Assembly: GCA_012103255.1 (NCBI GenBank)
Contig: WLXD01000005.1
Span: 124,001-188,000 of the forward strand
Direction of reading: 5' to 3'
Length of the DNA: 64,000 bases
Origin: Acidobacteriota bacterium
Lineage (GTDB): Bacteria; Acidobacteriota; UBA890; WLXD01
The notes under the pieces are model-generated. The model did not search any database and was not told the DNA's origin. It was given only the letters and a program-made list of their open reading frames with translations. Positions 17,867-26,806 of this stretch are shown piece after piece. Made by a program: the position numbers and the translations under genes. Position 1 is the first letter of the stretch; the number at the start of each line of letters is the position of its first letter.

Positions 17867-18922
17867 TCAGGTAGTGAACTGGCGCAGGAAGCGCAGGTCG
17901 TTCTCGTAGTACGCGCGGATATCGCTCAGGCCGTAGCGGACCTGGGCAATGCGGTCGACGCCCATGCCAAACGCGAAACCCTGAACCTTCGTGGAGTCCC
18001 ATCCGACATTGTCGAAGAGGGCAGGGTGGACCATGCCGCACCCGAGGAGTTCAACCCAGCCTGATCCCTTGCACACCCGGCAGCCGCTGCCCTTGCAGGC
18101 AGGGCAAGTTGCGTCGACCTCGGCCGATGGCTCGGTGAAGGGAAAATAGCCGGGCCGGAACCGGGTGCTCGTTTCCGGCCCGAAGAGGGCCTTGGCGAAG
18201 TGGTCGAGGGTTCCCTTGAGGTCCGCCATCGTGATGTCGGTATCAACGACCAGGCCCTCGCACTGCACGAACATCGGGTTGTGCGTTGCGTCTGGAGTGT
18301 CGCGTCGGAACACTCGCCCGGGAACGATGATTGCGAGCGGCGGTTCGTTCTCTTCCATGTGCCGGATCTGCACGGGCGACGTGTGCGTACGCAAGAGCAG
18401 ATCGCCAGCGAGCATCATGGTGTCCTGCTCGTCCCGCGCCGGGTGATCGTCGGGGAAGTTGAGCGCGCCGAAGTTGTACCAGTCGGTTTCGACTTCCGGC
18501 CCGTCGACGACGGCGTATCCCATCGAGACGAATACGTTCTGGATCTCGAGAAGAGTTTGCGTAATCGGGTGTAGCCCGCCGAGCGGGTCCGGCAGCCCGG
18601 GAAGAGTCGGGTCTACCGCTTCCGCGGCTTCGCGGCTCCGGCGCGCAGAGTCCTTGAGCCCGGTCTCGACGTCGCTGATGCGCGCCGTGATGGTCTGGCG
18701 CACTTGATTGGCCGCCGCGCCGGCTGCGCGCTTGGCGTCGCCGTCCAGATCCCGTAGAGCCTGGAAGAGCGCCGTCACCGCACCACGCTTGCGACCAAGG
18801 TAGGCCGCGTGCAGTTCCTCGGCGTCCTCGAGGCTGGCGACAGCCGTGACGTCGTGCTCGAATCGTTCGAGAACGCCCTGCGCGTCCACCGTCAGATCGC
18901 CGGCGTCAGCCTCGGTGCTCAC
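17867..18922 (-). CDS. pheS: phenylalanine-tRNA ligase alpha subunit
   Basis: Catalytic alpha chain, 351 residues: N-terminal coiled coil (about 1-100) that contacts tRNA-Phe, then the class II core with HPITQ, motif 2 (RVFRRDTPDATH) and motif 3 (GFAFGMGVDRIAQVRYG). A four-Cys insert CPACKGSGCRVC lies between the FxFTEP strand and the GCGMVHP loop; this variant occurs in other bacteria and could bind zinc. GTG start, 8 bp after rplT. Co-transcribed with pheT. Confidence 0.96.
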   Translation of the reverse strand: MSTEADAGDLTVDAQGVLERFEHDVTAVASLEDAEELHAAYLGRKRGAVTALFQALRDLDGDAKRAAGAAANQVRQTITARISDVETGLKDSARRSREAAEAVDPTLPGLPDPLGGLHPITQTLLEIQNVFVSMGYAVVDGPEVETDWYNFGALNFPDDHPARDEQDTMMLAGDLLLRTHTSPVQIRHMEENEPPLAIIVPGRVFRRDTPDATHNPMFVQCEGLVVDTDITMADLKGTLDHFAKALFGPETSTRFRPGYFPFTEPSAEVDATCPACKGSGCRVCKGSGWVELLGCGMVHPALFDNVGWDSTKVQGFAFGMGVDRIAQVRYGLSDIRAYYENDLRFLRQFTT

Positions 18923-18930
18923 GGCCCCGC

Positions 18931-19287
18931 CTAGGCGAGGGCGTTCTTGGCGGTCGCGGTAAGCGCCTCGAATCCCCGGGGATCCTCCACCGCGATCTCT
19001 GCCAGCACCTTGCGGTCCAGACCAACACCGGCCGTACTGAGGCCATGCATGAACTGGCTGTAGCTGAGACCGTGCTCACGGGTCGCCGCGTTGATGCGAA
19101 CGATCCAGAGTCGGCGGAAGTCACGCTTCTTACGCTTACGCCCATGGAAGGCGTATGCGAGGGCGCGATCAACGGCATCACGAGCCTGGCTGTAGGTACG
19201 GCTCTTGGCGCCGTAGTAGCCCTTGGCTTGCTTCAGAATGCGCCGGCGGCGCTTTGTGTGGACGTTTCCACGCTTTACGCGGGCCAT
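18931..19287 (-). CDS. rplT: 50S ribosomal protein L20
   Basis: 118-residue L20, basic throughout, starting MARVKRGN and with the family segments GYYGAKSRTYSQARDAV and LWIVRINAATREHGLSYSQFM. It binds 23S rRNA early in large-subunit assembly and in other bacteria represses the infC-rpmI-rplT operon. ATG start 23 bp after rpmI. Confidence 0.97.
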   Translation of the reverse strand: MARVKRGNVHTKRRRRILKQAKGYYGAKSRTYSQARDAVDRALAYAFHGRKRKKRDFRRLWIVRINAATREHGLSYSQFMHGLSTAGVGLDRKVLAEIAVEDPRGFEALTATAKNALA

Positions 19288-19310
19288 CGTAGTTCTCCGT
19301 TCTTGAGCGG

Positions 19311-19505
19311 CTAGTCGTTGAGCAGGCGGTCGACGCGCTTGTGGTCGGCGCTGCTTACGAGTGCCGACTTGCGAAGGCGCCGGACTCGATCAGGCGACTT
19401 GCTCGCCATCATGTGACTCTTGTAGGCGCGGCTGCGTTTCAGCTTGCCGCTGCCGGTGCGCTTGATGCGCTTGGCGGCCCCGCGATGTGTTTTTAGCTTC
19501 GGCAT
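19311..19505 (-). CDS. rpmI: 50S ribosomal protein L35
   Basis: 64-residue L35: [21 protein letters not shown] and a Lys/Arg-rich body, the usual length. Placed between infC (55 bp upstream) and rplT as in most bacteria. Confidence 0.97.
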   Translation of the reverse strand: MPKLKTHRGAAKRIKRTGSGKLKRSRAYKSHMMASKSPDRVRRLRKSALVSSADHKRVDRLLND

Positions 19506-19560
19506 GGGTGTCCTCAGTGGCTCGCTTGAATTTCTCTTGTCGGCGCGATGCCGACCCCGG

Positions 19561-20070
19561 CTAGTCCCGCTTCGGGGTAAGCACCATGTGCATCTGTCGG
19601 CCCTGCATCGAAGGGCGGCTCTCGACGCGGAACATTTCGTCGCCGAGATCTTCCTGAACTCGCTCTAGAATCGCGCGCCCCAACTCAGGGTGAACGACCT
19701 CACGGCCTCGGAACATGATCGTCGCCTTGACCATGTGGCCCTGGTCCAGGAAACGCTTAATGTGATTGAGTTTGAAGCCGTAGTCGTGATCGTCGATCTT
19801 GGGCCTGAATTTTACCTCTTTCAGCTGCGGCTGATGTGACTTCTGCTTCTTGTCCTTGGCAAGGCGATATGTGTACTTGCCATAGTCCATGAGTCGGCAC
19901 ACAGGCGGCTTGGCCATGGGTGCCACCTCAACGAGGTCCATCCCCGCATCACGGGCACGTTGCATTGCATCGTCCGTATCGACTACGCCGGCTTGCTCGC
20001 CCTCGGCGTCAATCAGTCGGACCTGGGGGACTCGAATGTTCTCGTTGATGCGGTGTCGCCGGTCGCTGAT
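19561..20070 (-). CDS. infC: translation initiation factor IF-3 with apparent AUC start
   Basis: IF-3 controls start-codon fidelity on the 30S subunit. The first ATG (19965) would remove the conserved N-terminus. Reading upstream in frame gives [18 protein letters not shown], the standard IF-3 opening, with no ATG, GTG or TTG before it. The best start is ATC at 20068-20070, preceded by GAGGT at 20078-20082 with 7 bases between; the protein is then 169 residues, a normal length. E. coli infC uses AUU so that IF-3 represses itself, and the same control is likely here. Linker [17 protein letters not shown] and C-domain are intact. Begins 40 bp after tRNA-Val. Confidence 0.9.
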   Translation of the reverse strand: MSDRRHRINENIRVPQVRLIDAEGEQAGVVDTDDAMQRARDAGMDLVEVAPMAKPPVCRLMDYGKYTYRLAKDKKQKSHQPQLKEVKFRPKIDDHDYGFKLNHIKRFLDQGHMVKATIMFRGREVVHPELGRAILERVQEDLGDEMFRVESRPSMQGRQMHMVLTPKRD

Positions 20071-20077
20071 GCTCGTA

Positions 20078-20082
20078 ACCTC
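20078..20082 (-). promoter_or_regulatory. Shine-Dalgarno site that fixes the AUC start of infC
   Basis: GAGGT on the minus strand, seven bases before ATC at 20070. No Shine-Dalgarno-like site fits the downstream ATG at 19965. Confidence 0.6.
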
Positions 20083-20110
20083 GTGTTTTGGGACGGAAGC
20101 GAGTGCACAG

Positions 20111-20183
20111 TAGGCGCGGCCGGGCTCGAACCGACGACCTCTTCCGCGTCAGGGAAGCGCTCTCCCAGCTGAGCTACGCGCCT
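20111..20183 (-). tRNA. tRNA-Val (anticodon GAC)
   Basis: 73 nt cloverleaf on the minus strand. Acceptor AGGCGCG pairs with CGCGCCT, discriminator A; T8, A9; D stem GCTC/GAGC; anticodon stem CTTCC/GGAAG with loop CTGACGC (anticodon GAC, reads GUC); T stem GTCGG/CCGGC with loop TTCGAGC. CCA is not encoded. It sits between the promoter at 20260-20289 and infC, so it is probably cut from the infC operon leader. Confidence 0.96.
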
Positions 20184-20203
20184 GGGTGATTGACCTGGAC
20201 AGC

Positions 20204-20243
20204 AAAACGGCCCCCTAGCCCGCCAGCGCGCGCACGGGAGCCG
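20204..20243 (-). terminator. terminator-like hairpin between the operon promoter and tRNA-Val
   Basis: On the minus strand CGGCTCCC (20236-20243) can pair with GGGGGCCG (20208-20215), 8 bp with one T-G pair and a 20-base GC-rich loop, followed by TTTT. It lies about 10 bases after the predicted transcription start, so it could act as an attenuator. The T-run is short, so it may be weak. Confidence 0.4.
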
Positions 20244-20259
20244 CGTCCGAGTCCGAGAC

Positions 20260-20289
20260 AATATAGCAGCGCCCGCGGAAAACGGTCAA
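20260..20289 (-). promoter_or_regulatory. sigma70-type promoter of the tRNA-Val-infC operon
   Basis: Minus strand: TTGACC (20284-20289), 18-bp spacer, TATATT (20260-20265), with TGC directly before the -10 (extended -10). Best-scoring promoter by eye for this run of genes. Confidence 0.72.
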
Positions 20290-20313
20290 CGCGATATCTA
20301 CCTGGAAAACGCC

Positions 20314-21009
20314 CTAATCGTGGCGTCTGCGAGACGTCCGTGGGCCGGAAAAGAACGCCACGACGACTCCCGAGAGGACGTCCGCCGGGAGATGGGCTAC
20401 ATAGCCGTGGAAGACGAGGTTGCCCCATGTCTCGGCACCAGCGACGGACTCACCCTGCAAACGCTCGAGAATCAGGACCCAATCCAGTCCGAGAATGTAG
20501 AAGGGCGCCAGCGCAACCATGAAGCCGAGCACCCGCATCGGGTGCCTGACGAGGCGCATCGCGTAGTAGAACGCGATCACCAGTGCCATCACGAGCACGG
20601 AGTTGTAGTAGGTGCGTAACTGCAGTCCGGCCCACGGTTCCTGCCACGCCATTGCGGCAGGCACAGCAGCGGCAAGCATCACAACGGCTGTCCGCCACAC
20701 CCATCGCGGGTGCTGAAGCGGTTTGTCGGCGGGGGCCAGCCACCCGGCCATCGCTGCGGCAGCTATGTGCCCGACGATGTAGCCCCACTCCACGCTCGAT
20801 CCGATCAGCCCGGTGCCAGTGAGCAACAAAGCCGGACCTGCAGCGAGCACTTGGGAGTACGCGCCTCGACGACTGCCGAGAAACGAGCCGGCCAGCAGGG
20901 CAATGCCGGTGCCGAGCGAGTATCGACCGAGGGTCAGCTCGTACCCGAACGCGGTCGCCGCGAGCGTAGCCAGTGCCCAGGCCCATGCGGGCCATTCACG
21001 TGGTGTCAT
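20314..21009 (-). CDS. multi-pass membrane protein, possibly BioY-like
   Basis: 231 residues with about six hydrophobic segments. The stretch GTGIALLAGSFLGSRRGAY followed by GYIVGHIAAAAMAGWLA resembles the Gly-rich helices of BioY/ECF S-components, and HLPADVLSGVVVAFF near the end recalls the final BioY helix, but the middle does not match well. No ECF ATPase or biotin gene is nearby. Could be a substrate-binding subunit of a vitamin transporter or an unrelated membrane protein. ATG start; the neighbouring M14 gene ends 38 bp upstream. Confidence 0.5.
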   Translation of the reverse strand: MTPREWPAWAWALATLAATAFGYELTLGRYSLGTGIALLAGSFLGSRRGAYSQVLAAGPALLLTGTGLIGSSVEWGYIVGHIAAAAMAGWLAPADKPLQHPRWVWRTAVVMLAAAVPAAMAWQEPWAGLQLRTYYNSVLVMALVIAFYYAMRLVRHPMRVLGFMVALAPFYILGLDWVLILERLQGESVAGAETWGNLVFHGYVAHLPADVLSGVVVAFFSGPRTSRRRHD

Positions 21010-21047
21010 CTGTCCACCCTAGTTGACCCTGCCCTCGCCGCGCACGC

Positions 21048-22646
21048 TCAGCGTGCTGGTACTCGAACGATCGGGTAGATGGCGGAGGCTTCGATGGCCT
21101 CGTCGAGGAAGTTCCAGTTGGCAAGCCCGTCGTCAGAGCGCGGCTCCAGGAGGTAGAACGCGAGGCGTGCAAGCGGTTGGTTCATTTCAACACGCCACGT
21201 GGCTGCTGGGATTTCCCGATTTGCGAGCTCATATGCCCCTTCGATTCGTCGTTCCTGGTGACCCTGGAACTCGCGGGCTGCCTGCTGCGAGGACTCGATG
21301 TGGAATTCCTCGACCTGCATGACCTGGCTCGTCGATGTTTCGGTGAGCCTAATGCCGTGCGCGCGCAGACGATCGATCACGGCGTCCAGTTCGCCAGGCA
21401 CGAGGTAGGCCGCTGGAACGGTCTCGGTCGCGGTGGGCTCGAAACTACCGTACTCGTACATTCGTTCAGGTCGCACCACATCACGCCGGATCAGGTGGCG
21501 GCGTCCGGTGAGCGGGTGGGTGCCGTTCTCGGTATCGCCCATCAGGATTTCGACCTGCTCGTCGGATCGAGCGGCGGTCGCCCGGACGCCCAATTCGTCG
21601 CCCGGGAGGCTGGTGGCGTCGGCAGCGTCTATCGCGGCGCGGATGTCGACGTCGTTGGTCGCCGCGTAGTCGACGATTTCGCGCACGAAGTACAGCGACG
21701 CCAGGACGCGATTTTCGAAAGTCGCGTAGGCGTAGGCTTCCGAGAGAATCGCGACCCGGTTGCGGAGCCCGATGTAGTTGTTGTTGAACCGTGGGCGGTG
21801 GTCGAACGTGTACCAGCCCGGTTCAGCGTCGCGACGGAACGGGGTGTTGCCGTAGTAGTAGTACTCCCACCCGTATTTTGCGCGGATCGACTCCGTCATC
21901 GCCGGTAGCCAGCGGTCGCGGAGGAGATCGTCGATCGCCGAATGCGTGTTGGGGTTGAGCGGCGGGGAGTACGTCAGGTGATACGCGTGGCGCGTGCCGT
22001 TCGTCGTATGGAGATCGACCGAGACGTGCGGGTCGTACTCACGCATCATCCCGACGACCGATCGCGCCTCGGGCGACTCGAGCTTCATGTGGTCGCGGTT
22101 GAGGTCCAGATCCTGGGCGTTCGGCCGCTGGCCCATGCCACCGTACGGTCCGTTCTGTCCGGGTCGATTGCCGAGATCGACACGTTCGTTCCCGTCGGCG
22201 TTGTAGATCGGAGCGATCAGCAGCACAACATCCTCGAACCAAGCGTTGTGATCGCCCTGCGCCACCTCGCGGAGCAGCATCTGCAGCGCTTCCTTGCCGC
22301 ATACCTCGCCGGCGTGGATGTTCCCCTGCAGATAGACACGTAGCTTGCCGCTGTCGGCCACGGCTGCTGCCGATGCATTCTCGACGCGTCCCGCGACGAT
22401 CAACGGGATACGACGGCCCTCGTTCGTGTAGCCCATCGTGCCGGAGTGCAGCAGGTCGGATTCCGGAACCACAGCGTCGATGAACTCCATCACGTCGGCG
22501 TAGCGCGAAGTCTCCATGTAGTCCGATGCTTCGGCGCGGGTGCGAGGAGTCTGCGCGATCGATTCCGGCGTGATGAATGCAGGACCGATGAGGCCGAGAG
22601 CTAGCAGAGAACAGGCGCGCAACGCGCTGGAGCGGAGTCGGATCAT
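21048..22646 (-). CDS. secreted M14-family zinc carboxypeptidase
   Basis: 532 residues from the ATG at 22646, which has GAGG seven bases upstream and opens a clean signal peptide (basic start, hydrophobic core, AQ near residue 32). Zinc motif NIHAGEVCGKEA (HxxE), then DLHTTNGT for the third ligand and AILSEAYAY for the catalytic Glu. The DLDLNRDH segment fits M14 substrate Arg/Asn positions. C-terminal 180 residues form an accessory domain. Likely acts on peptides outside the cytoplasm. Start at 22700 is possible but would bury the signal peptide. Confidence 0.88.
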   Translation of the reverse strand: MIRLRSSALRACSLLALGLIGPAFITPESIAQTPRTRAEASDYMETSRYADVMEFIDAVVPESDLLHSGTMGYTNEGRRIPLIVAGRVENASAAAVADSGKLRVYLQGNIHAGEVCGKEALQMLLREVAQGDHNAWFEDVVLLIAPIYNADGNERVDLGNRPGQNGPYGGMGQRPNAQDLDLNRDHMKLESPEARSVVGMMREYDPHVSVDLHTTNGTRHAYHLTYSPPLNPNTHSAIDDLLRDRWLPAMTESIRAKYGWEYYYYGNTPFRRDAEPGWYTFDHRPRFNNNYIGLRNRVAILSEAYAYATFENRVLASLYFVREIVDYAATNDVDIRAAIDAADATSLPGDELGVRATAARSDEQVEILMGDTENGTHPLTGRRHLIRRDVVRPERMYEYGSFEPTATETVPAAYLVPGELDAVIDRLRAHGIRLTETSTSQVMQVEEFHIESSQQAAREFQGHQERRIEGAYELANREIPAATWRVEMNQPLARLAFYLLEPRSDDGLANWNFLDEAIEASAIYPIVRVPAR

Positions 22647-22831
22647 CAGTGCCTCGCGGTTCGTGGAATTCAGGGCCCGGAGAATACCGCGATCCTCCAT
22701 GCGAGGGTCCTGGGGACGCTTGAGGGATGCGGGCCGTGCAGGTAGCTTCTTGGCATTGAAACCGCACTCTACCTGGGCGCGCTCCTGGAGCGGCGCCCTC
22801 CTGAACCGAAAATACCTGAGGCTCGATCACC

Positions 22832-23530
<699 letters not shown>

Positions 23531-23570
23531 CCCGACGCCGCTGTTCCGTACTCGAATGAGGAGTGAGAGC

Positions 23571-24911
23571 ATGGCGCGTCGCTTTGTCTGCGTCGCGCTC
23601 TTGCTCCTCGCTGCCGCCGCCGCCGCGTGCGCGGACGCGCCACCACGCCCGGTGATCCTGGTGGTCGTCGACACCCTGCGCCCCGATCATCTGGGCATGT
23701 ACGGCTACGAACGGCCGACCTCGCCGGGCCTGGACGCCTGGGCGGAGCAGGGCCAGGTTTTCGATCGGGCCTATTCGAGTTCTTCGTGGACGTTGCCGGC
23801 CTTTGCCACGATGTTTACCAGTCAGTATCCGGTGCGGCACGGCGCAGGGACCATGCTGACATCTGGCCCGCGGGCTGCCGACGATGTCCGTGGTCGCGAA
23901 CGCTTTACCGGGCTCGACACCGCATTCCCGACGTTGGCTGAGGTGTTCGGCGCGGCTGGTTATAGAACGGGTGCGGTGTTGAGCAATCCGTTCCTGCACG
24001 AGAACTTCGGGGTTTCGCGCGGATTCCAGGACTATGACTATGCGGCTCGCCGCCGCGCGGACGAGATCGTCGATCGGAGCCTGGATTGGATCGCCGCGCG
24101 CGAGGGGGCACCGTTCTTTCTGATGGTCCACTTCATGGATCCTCACCTGCCTTACGACGCGCCGGCACCGTTGCGAGGGCGCTTCACGGCGGAAACCTCA
24201 TCAGCGCTCGAGTACCCAGTGGCTCGCGTCCACGACGTGAGACGGCAGATGGCGGAGTTTTCCGACGCAGATCGGCAGTTCGTGGCCGCGGCGTACGACG
24301 AAGAGATCGCCTACCTCGATAGCGAGGTCGTCCGGCTTTTCGAGTCGCTGCAGTCGCGTGGAGTCTGGGAAAACGCCATCGTCCTTCTGACCTCGGATCA
24401 CGGCGAGGAACTGTTCGAACATGGCGGCTTCGAGCACGGACACAGCTTCTACGACGAAGTAGTTCGCATCCCGTTTCTCTTGTGGGGAGCCGGAACCGGA
24501 CGCCGGCCGGAGCCCGTGTCACTGCTCGATGTCGGCCCAACCTTGTTGGCGGCCGCAGGCGTTGCGTTGCCTGAAGGACTCCAGGGGCTGTCGGTGCTCG
24601 AGGCAGGCGCGGAGGGAATCGCTGCCGAACGTGGCTTGGTGGGCGAAGGAACGCTCGATCATCGTGACCTTCGGGCCGTAGTCCTGTGGCCGTACAAGAT
24701 CCTGTTCGAGGACGATCAGGCCATTGCTGCGTTCAATCTGGAGAACGATCCGGCTGAGTCCGTAGACCTCCTCGGCTCGGCCGACACTGCTCTCGAAGGG
24801 CTCGTGACGGCTGCTGCCAGGCTTCTCGAGTCGCCAAGTGGTTCCCTCAACGAGGCCACGCTCGATCCCTCGGTTCTCGAACAGCTTCGCGATATCGGGT
24901 ACATCCAGTGA
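23571..24911 (+). CDS. sulfatase/alkaline phosphatase-superfamily lipoprotein
   Basis: 446 residues from the ATG at 23571 (AGGAG eight bases upstream). Hydrophobic leader and lipobox with Cys20. Sulfatase-fold metal motifs: VVVDTLRPDH (Asp34), LTSDHGEEL and FEHGHSFYDE. The nucleophile loop reads SSWTLPAF, so the residue in place is Thr74; the C/S-x-P-x-R motif needed for formylglycine is absent. That resembles LTA synthase or phosphoethanolamine transferase more than true sulfatases. It ends EQLRDIGYIQ, almost the same as the second paralogue at 32757. The stop overlaps the GT-C gene by 4 bp. Confidence 0.87.
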   Translation: MARRFVCVALLLLAAAAAACADAPPRPVILVVVDTLRPDHLGMYGYERPTSPGLDAWAEQGQVFDRAYSSSSWTLPAFATMFTSQYPVRHGAGTMLTSGPRAADDVRGRERFTGLDTAFPTLAEVFGAAGYRTGAVLSNPFLHENFGVSRGFQDYDYAARRRADEIVDRSLDWIAAREGAPFFLMVHFMDPHLPYDAPAPLRGRFTAETSSALEYPVARVHDVRRQMAEFSDADRQFVAAAYDEEIAYLDSEVVRLFESLQSRGVWENAIVLLTSDHGEELFEHGGFEHGHSFYDEVVRIPFLLWGAGTGRRPEPVSLLDVGPTLLAAAGVALPEGLQGLSVLEAGAEGIAAERGLVGEGTLDHRDLRAVVLWPYKILFEDDQAIAAFNLENDPAESVDLLGSADTALEGLVTAAARLLESPSGSLNEATLDPSVLEQLRDIGYIQ

Positions 24912-26806
24912 CGGGCGCCTTGCCAGCGGGTAGGGCGGCCGAATGGAAGGGATGGCTGATGGCGCTCGGTCTTCCCGCGCTCTTGTTCGCGTGGACGATG
25001 TATGGCGGCGCGGGCGGCCGTGTGGCGATCGGAGACGCGGTCAAGTTCCAGTTCATCGGGCGCGCGCTTGCCGTTCCGCACGAGCCCGGGTACCCGCAGT
25101 ACGTCCTGCTCAGTTACGTATGGTCGCTGCTGCCACTCCCGACCACCCTCGCGTTCAAGATCAACGTTCTCTCCGGCGTTTTCGCGCTCATCGCCGGAAC
25201 GTTCGTGTACCTCAGCGCGGTCAGGTTGGCGGGCTCGGTATGGGCCGCGGTGCTGGCCACGTGGTTTCTGTTGCTCAGCGCGGATGTCTGGTTGCTGGCG
25301 ACGCAGGCCGAGGTCTACACCCTCAACCTAGCCTGGGTCGCGATTGTCACCTGGGCGGGGTTGCGCTGGCGCGCGACGAGGTCAGATCGCTGGCTTGTGG
25401 CGATGATGTTCGCCTACGCCCTCAGTTTCGGGAATCACCTGCTGATGGTGACCATGCTGCCGGCACTCTTGGCGTTGGTGCTGGCCACCGATCGCAGCGT
25501 GCTCACAAGCCCAAGAATGATGGCGGCGGGCGCGGCCGCAGTGGGCACCGGCCTCGCGCAGTACCTGTTCCTCTGGTGGCGGTCCTACTATCCCGTACCG
25601 GGCATGCTGCCGCGGTTTCCACCGAACGCAAGCTTTCTAGACATTCTTCGATGGAGCGCGGGAGCTCACTTCACCGAGAAGCACTTCCTGTCCTCGGGCA
25701 TTTCCGGGTGGCCGTCAAGAATGATCGAGACCTGGGGTTATGGGTTCCTCGTGCTCACGCCGACACTGGTCGCCGTGGCTGCCTACGGACTCCGGCTGCT
25801 ATGGCGTCGCGATCGCGGCAGCACTCTGTTTCTCGTCGCGGTCGCGCTGGGAGTTACCGCTTTTGCCTCCGCGTACGAGATCAGGAGCTGGCCTTACTAC
25901 TGCTTCCCGGCATGGCTCGCCCTTGTTCTGGCATTCGCTGTCGGTGCATCGGACATCTTCGGTCGCGGGCGCCGATGGCAGATCGGATTCTCATCCGCGC
26001 TGGCGATCAGCTTGCTCTACGTGGCCGTTGGTACCTATGGCGAACTCGTCGCCGCCGACCCTCCATACGACAGCGCCGCCGCCGTGGAGGTGGCGCCCTC
26101 GAACGCGATCATTGTGCCGTCGTTGGCCACCCGCACGGCTGGAAACCTCGGCCACTACTACGCGACTGTCTATGGCCAGGACCACGTCCGGGAGATGACG
26201 TTCGTTGGCGCGCGCGATCTACTCCAGGATCCGGATCTGCTGCTCGGACGACGTCACGTTTATGCCCAGTCGGCCGTCGAGGCGGAGTGGCTCTGGAGTC
26301 GCGGCGTGGAGGGTCTGCTGACGCTCGTATCGCCCGGGAGTTCGGATTCCGGCTTCACGTCCAGGACCCCTCAGCCGATAGAGCGCGTCTTCTACGGACT
26401 CCGCGGCAATGTGGTTTCTTTGGTCATTCGCCGCACCGGAGAGCGGGTGCCCCACGAGCCTTCGTTGTTCATCACGGTGCTGGCGCCTGGCCTCACCCAT
26501 GCGCGGGCGACGCTACGCTGGCCGCTCGACAGCAACTCGGACTGGGCGGAACAGTTCCGGATCGCGCTACGACGCGCGCGACAGCACGAAACGCTGCTGG
26601 TGCTTGGTTTGCAGATGACGCCGGCCCAGCGTAGCGAGGTCTCACTGGCTCTCACCCGACTACTCGATCAGGCGCCCGACCTCGACACGGTGGGGGACGA
26701 TTTCGTCCTCGCGTTCCGACGTGGAATGCGTGAGCGCCTGCCTCTGTTGCAAACGCTCACGCATGAAGGTGTCGAGGTGGCTCTGCCGCTAGCGCCTAGC
26801 CGGTGA
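24908..26806 (+). CDS. DUF2723 GT-C fold membrane glycosyltransferase
   Basis: 632 residues. The N-terminal 360 residues contain many hydrophobic helices; the first loop reads IGDAVKFQF then VPHEPGYPQY, the DUF2723 signature (a GT-C fold family that uses polyprenyl-linked sugars). The last 250 residues are soluble-looking. Likely sits in the inner membrane with its active loop outside. GTG start inside the stop of the sulfatase-like gene (GTGA), so the two are coupled and probably modify the same envelope glycan, lipid or protein. Acceptor and sugar unknown. Confidence 0.8.
   Translation: MTGALPAGRAAEWKGWLMALGLPALLFAWTMYGGAGGRVAIGDAVKFQFIGRALAVPHEPGYPQYVLLSYVWSLLPLPTTLAFKINVLSGVFALIAGTFVYLSAVRLAGSVWAAVLATWFLLLSADVWLLATQAEVYTLNLAWVAIVTWAGLRWRATRSDRWLVAMMFAYALSFGNHLLMVTMLPALLALVLATDRSVLTSPRMMAAGAAAVGTGLAQYLFLWWRSYYPVPGMLPRFPPNASFLDILRWSAGAHFTEKHFLSSGISGWPSRMIETWGYGFLVLTPTLVAVAAYGLRLLWRRDRGSTLFLVAVALGVTAFASAYEIRSWPYYCFPAWLALVLAFAVGASDIFGRGRRWQIGFSSALAISLLYVAVGTYGELVAADPPYDSAAAVEVAPSNAIIVPSLATRTAGNLGHYYATVYGQDHVREMTFVGARDLLQDPDLLLGRRHVYAQSAVEAEWLWSRGVEGLLTLVSPGSSDSGFTSRTPQPIERVFYGLRGNVVSLVIRRTGERVPHEPSLFITVLAPGLTHARATLRWPLDSNSDWAEQFRIALRRARQHETLLVLGLQMTPAQRSEVSLALTRLLDQAPDLDTVGDDFVLAFRRGMRERLPLLQTLTHEGVEVALPLAPSR

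Noticed and set aside
19960-20172. Plus-strand open frame across infC start and tRNA-Val
   Set aside because: It is antisense to IF-3 and the tRNA; its tail is the familiar false peptide produced by reading a tRNA complement.
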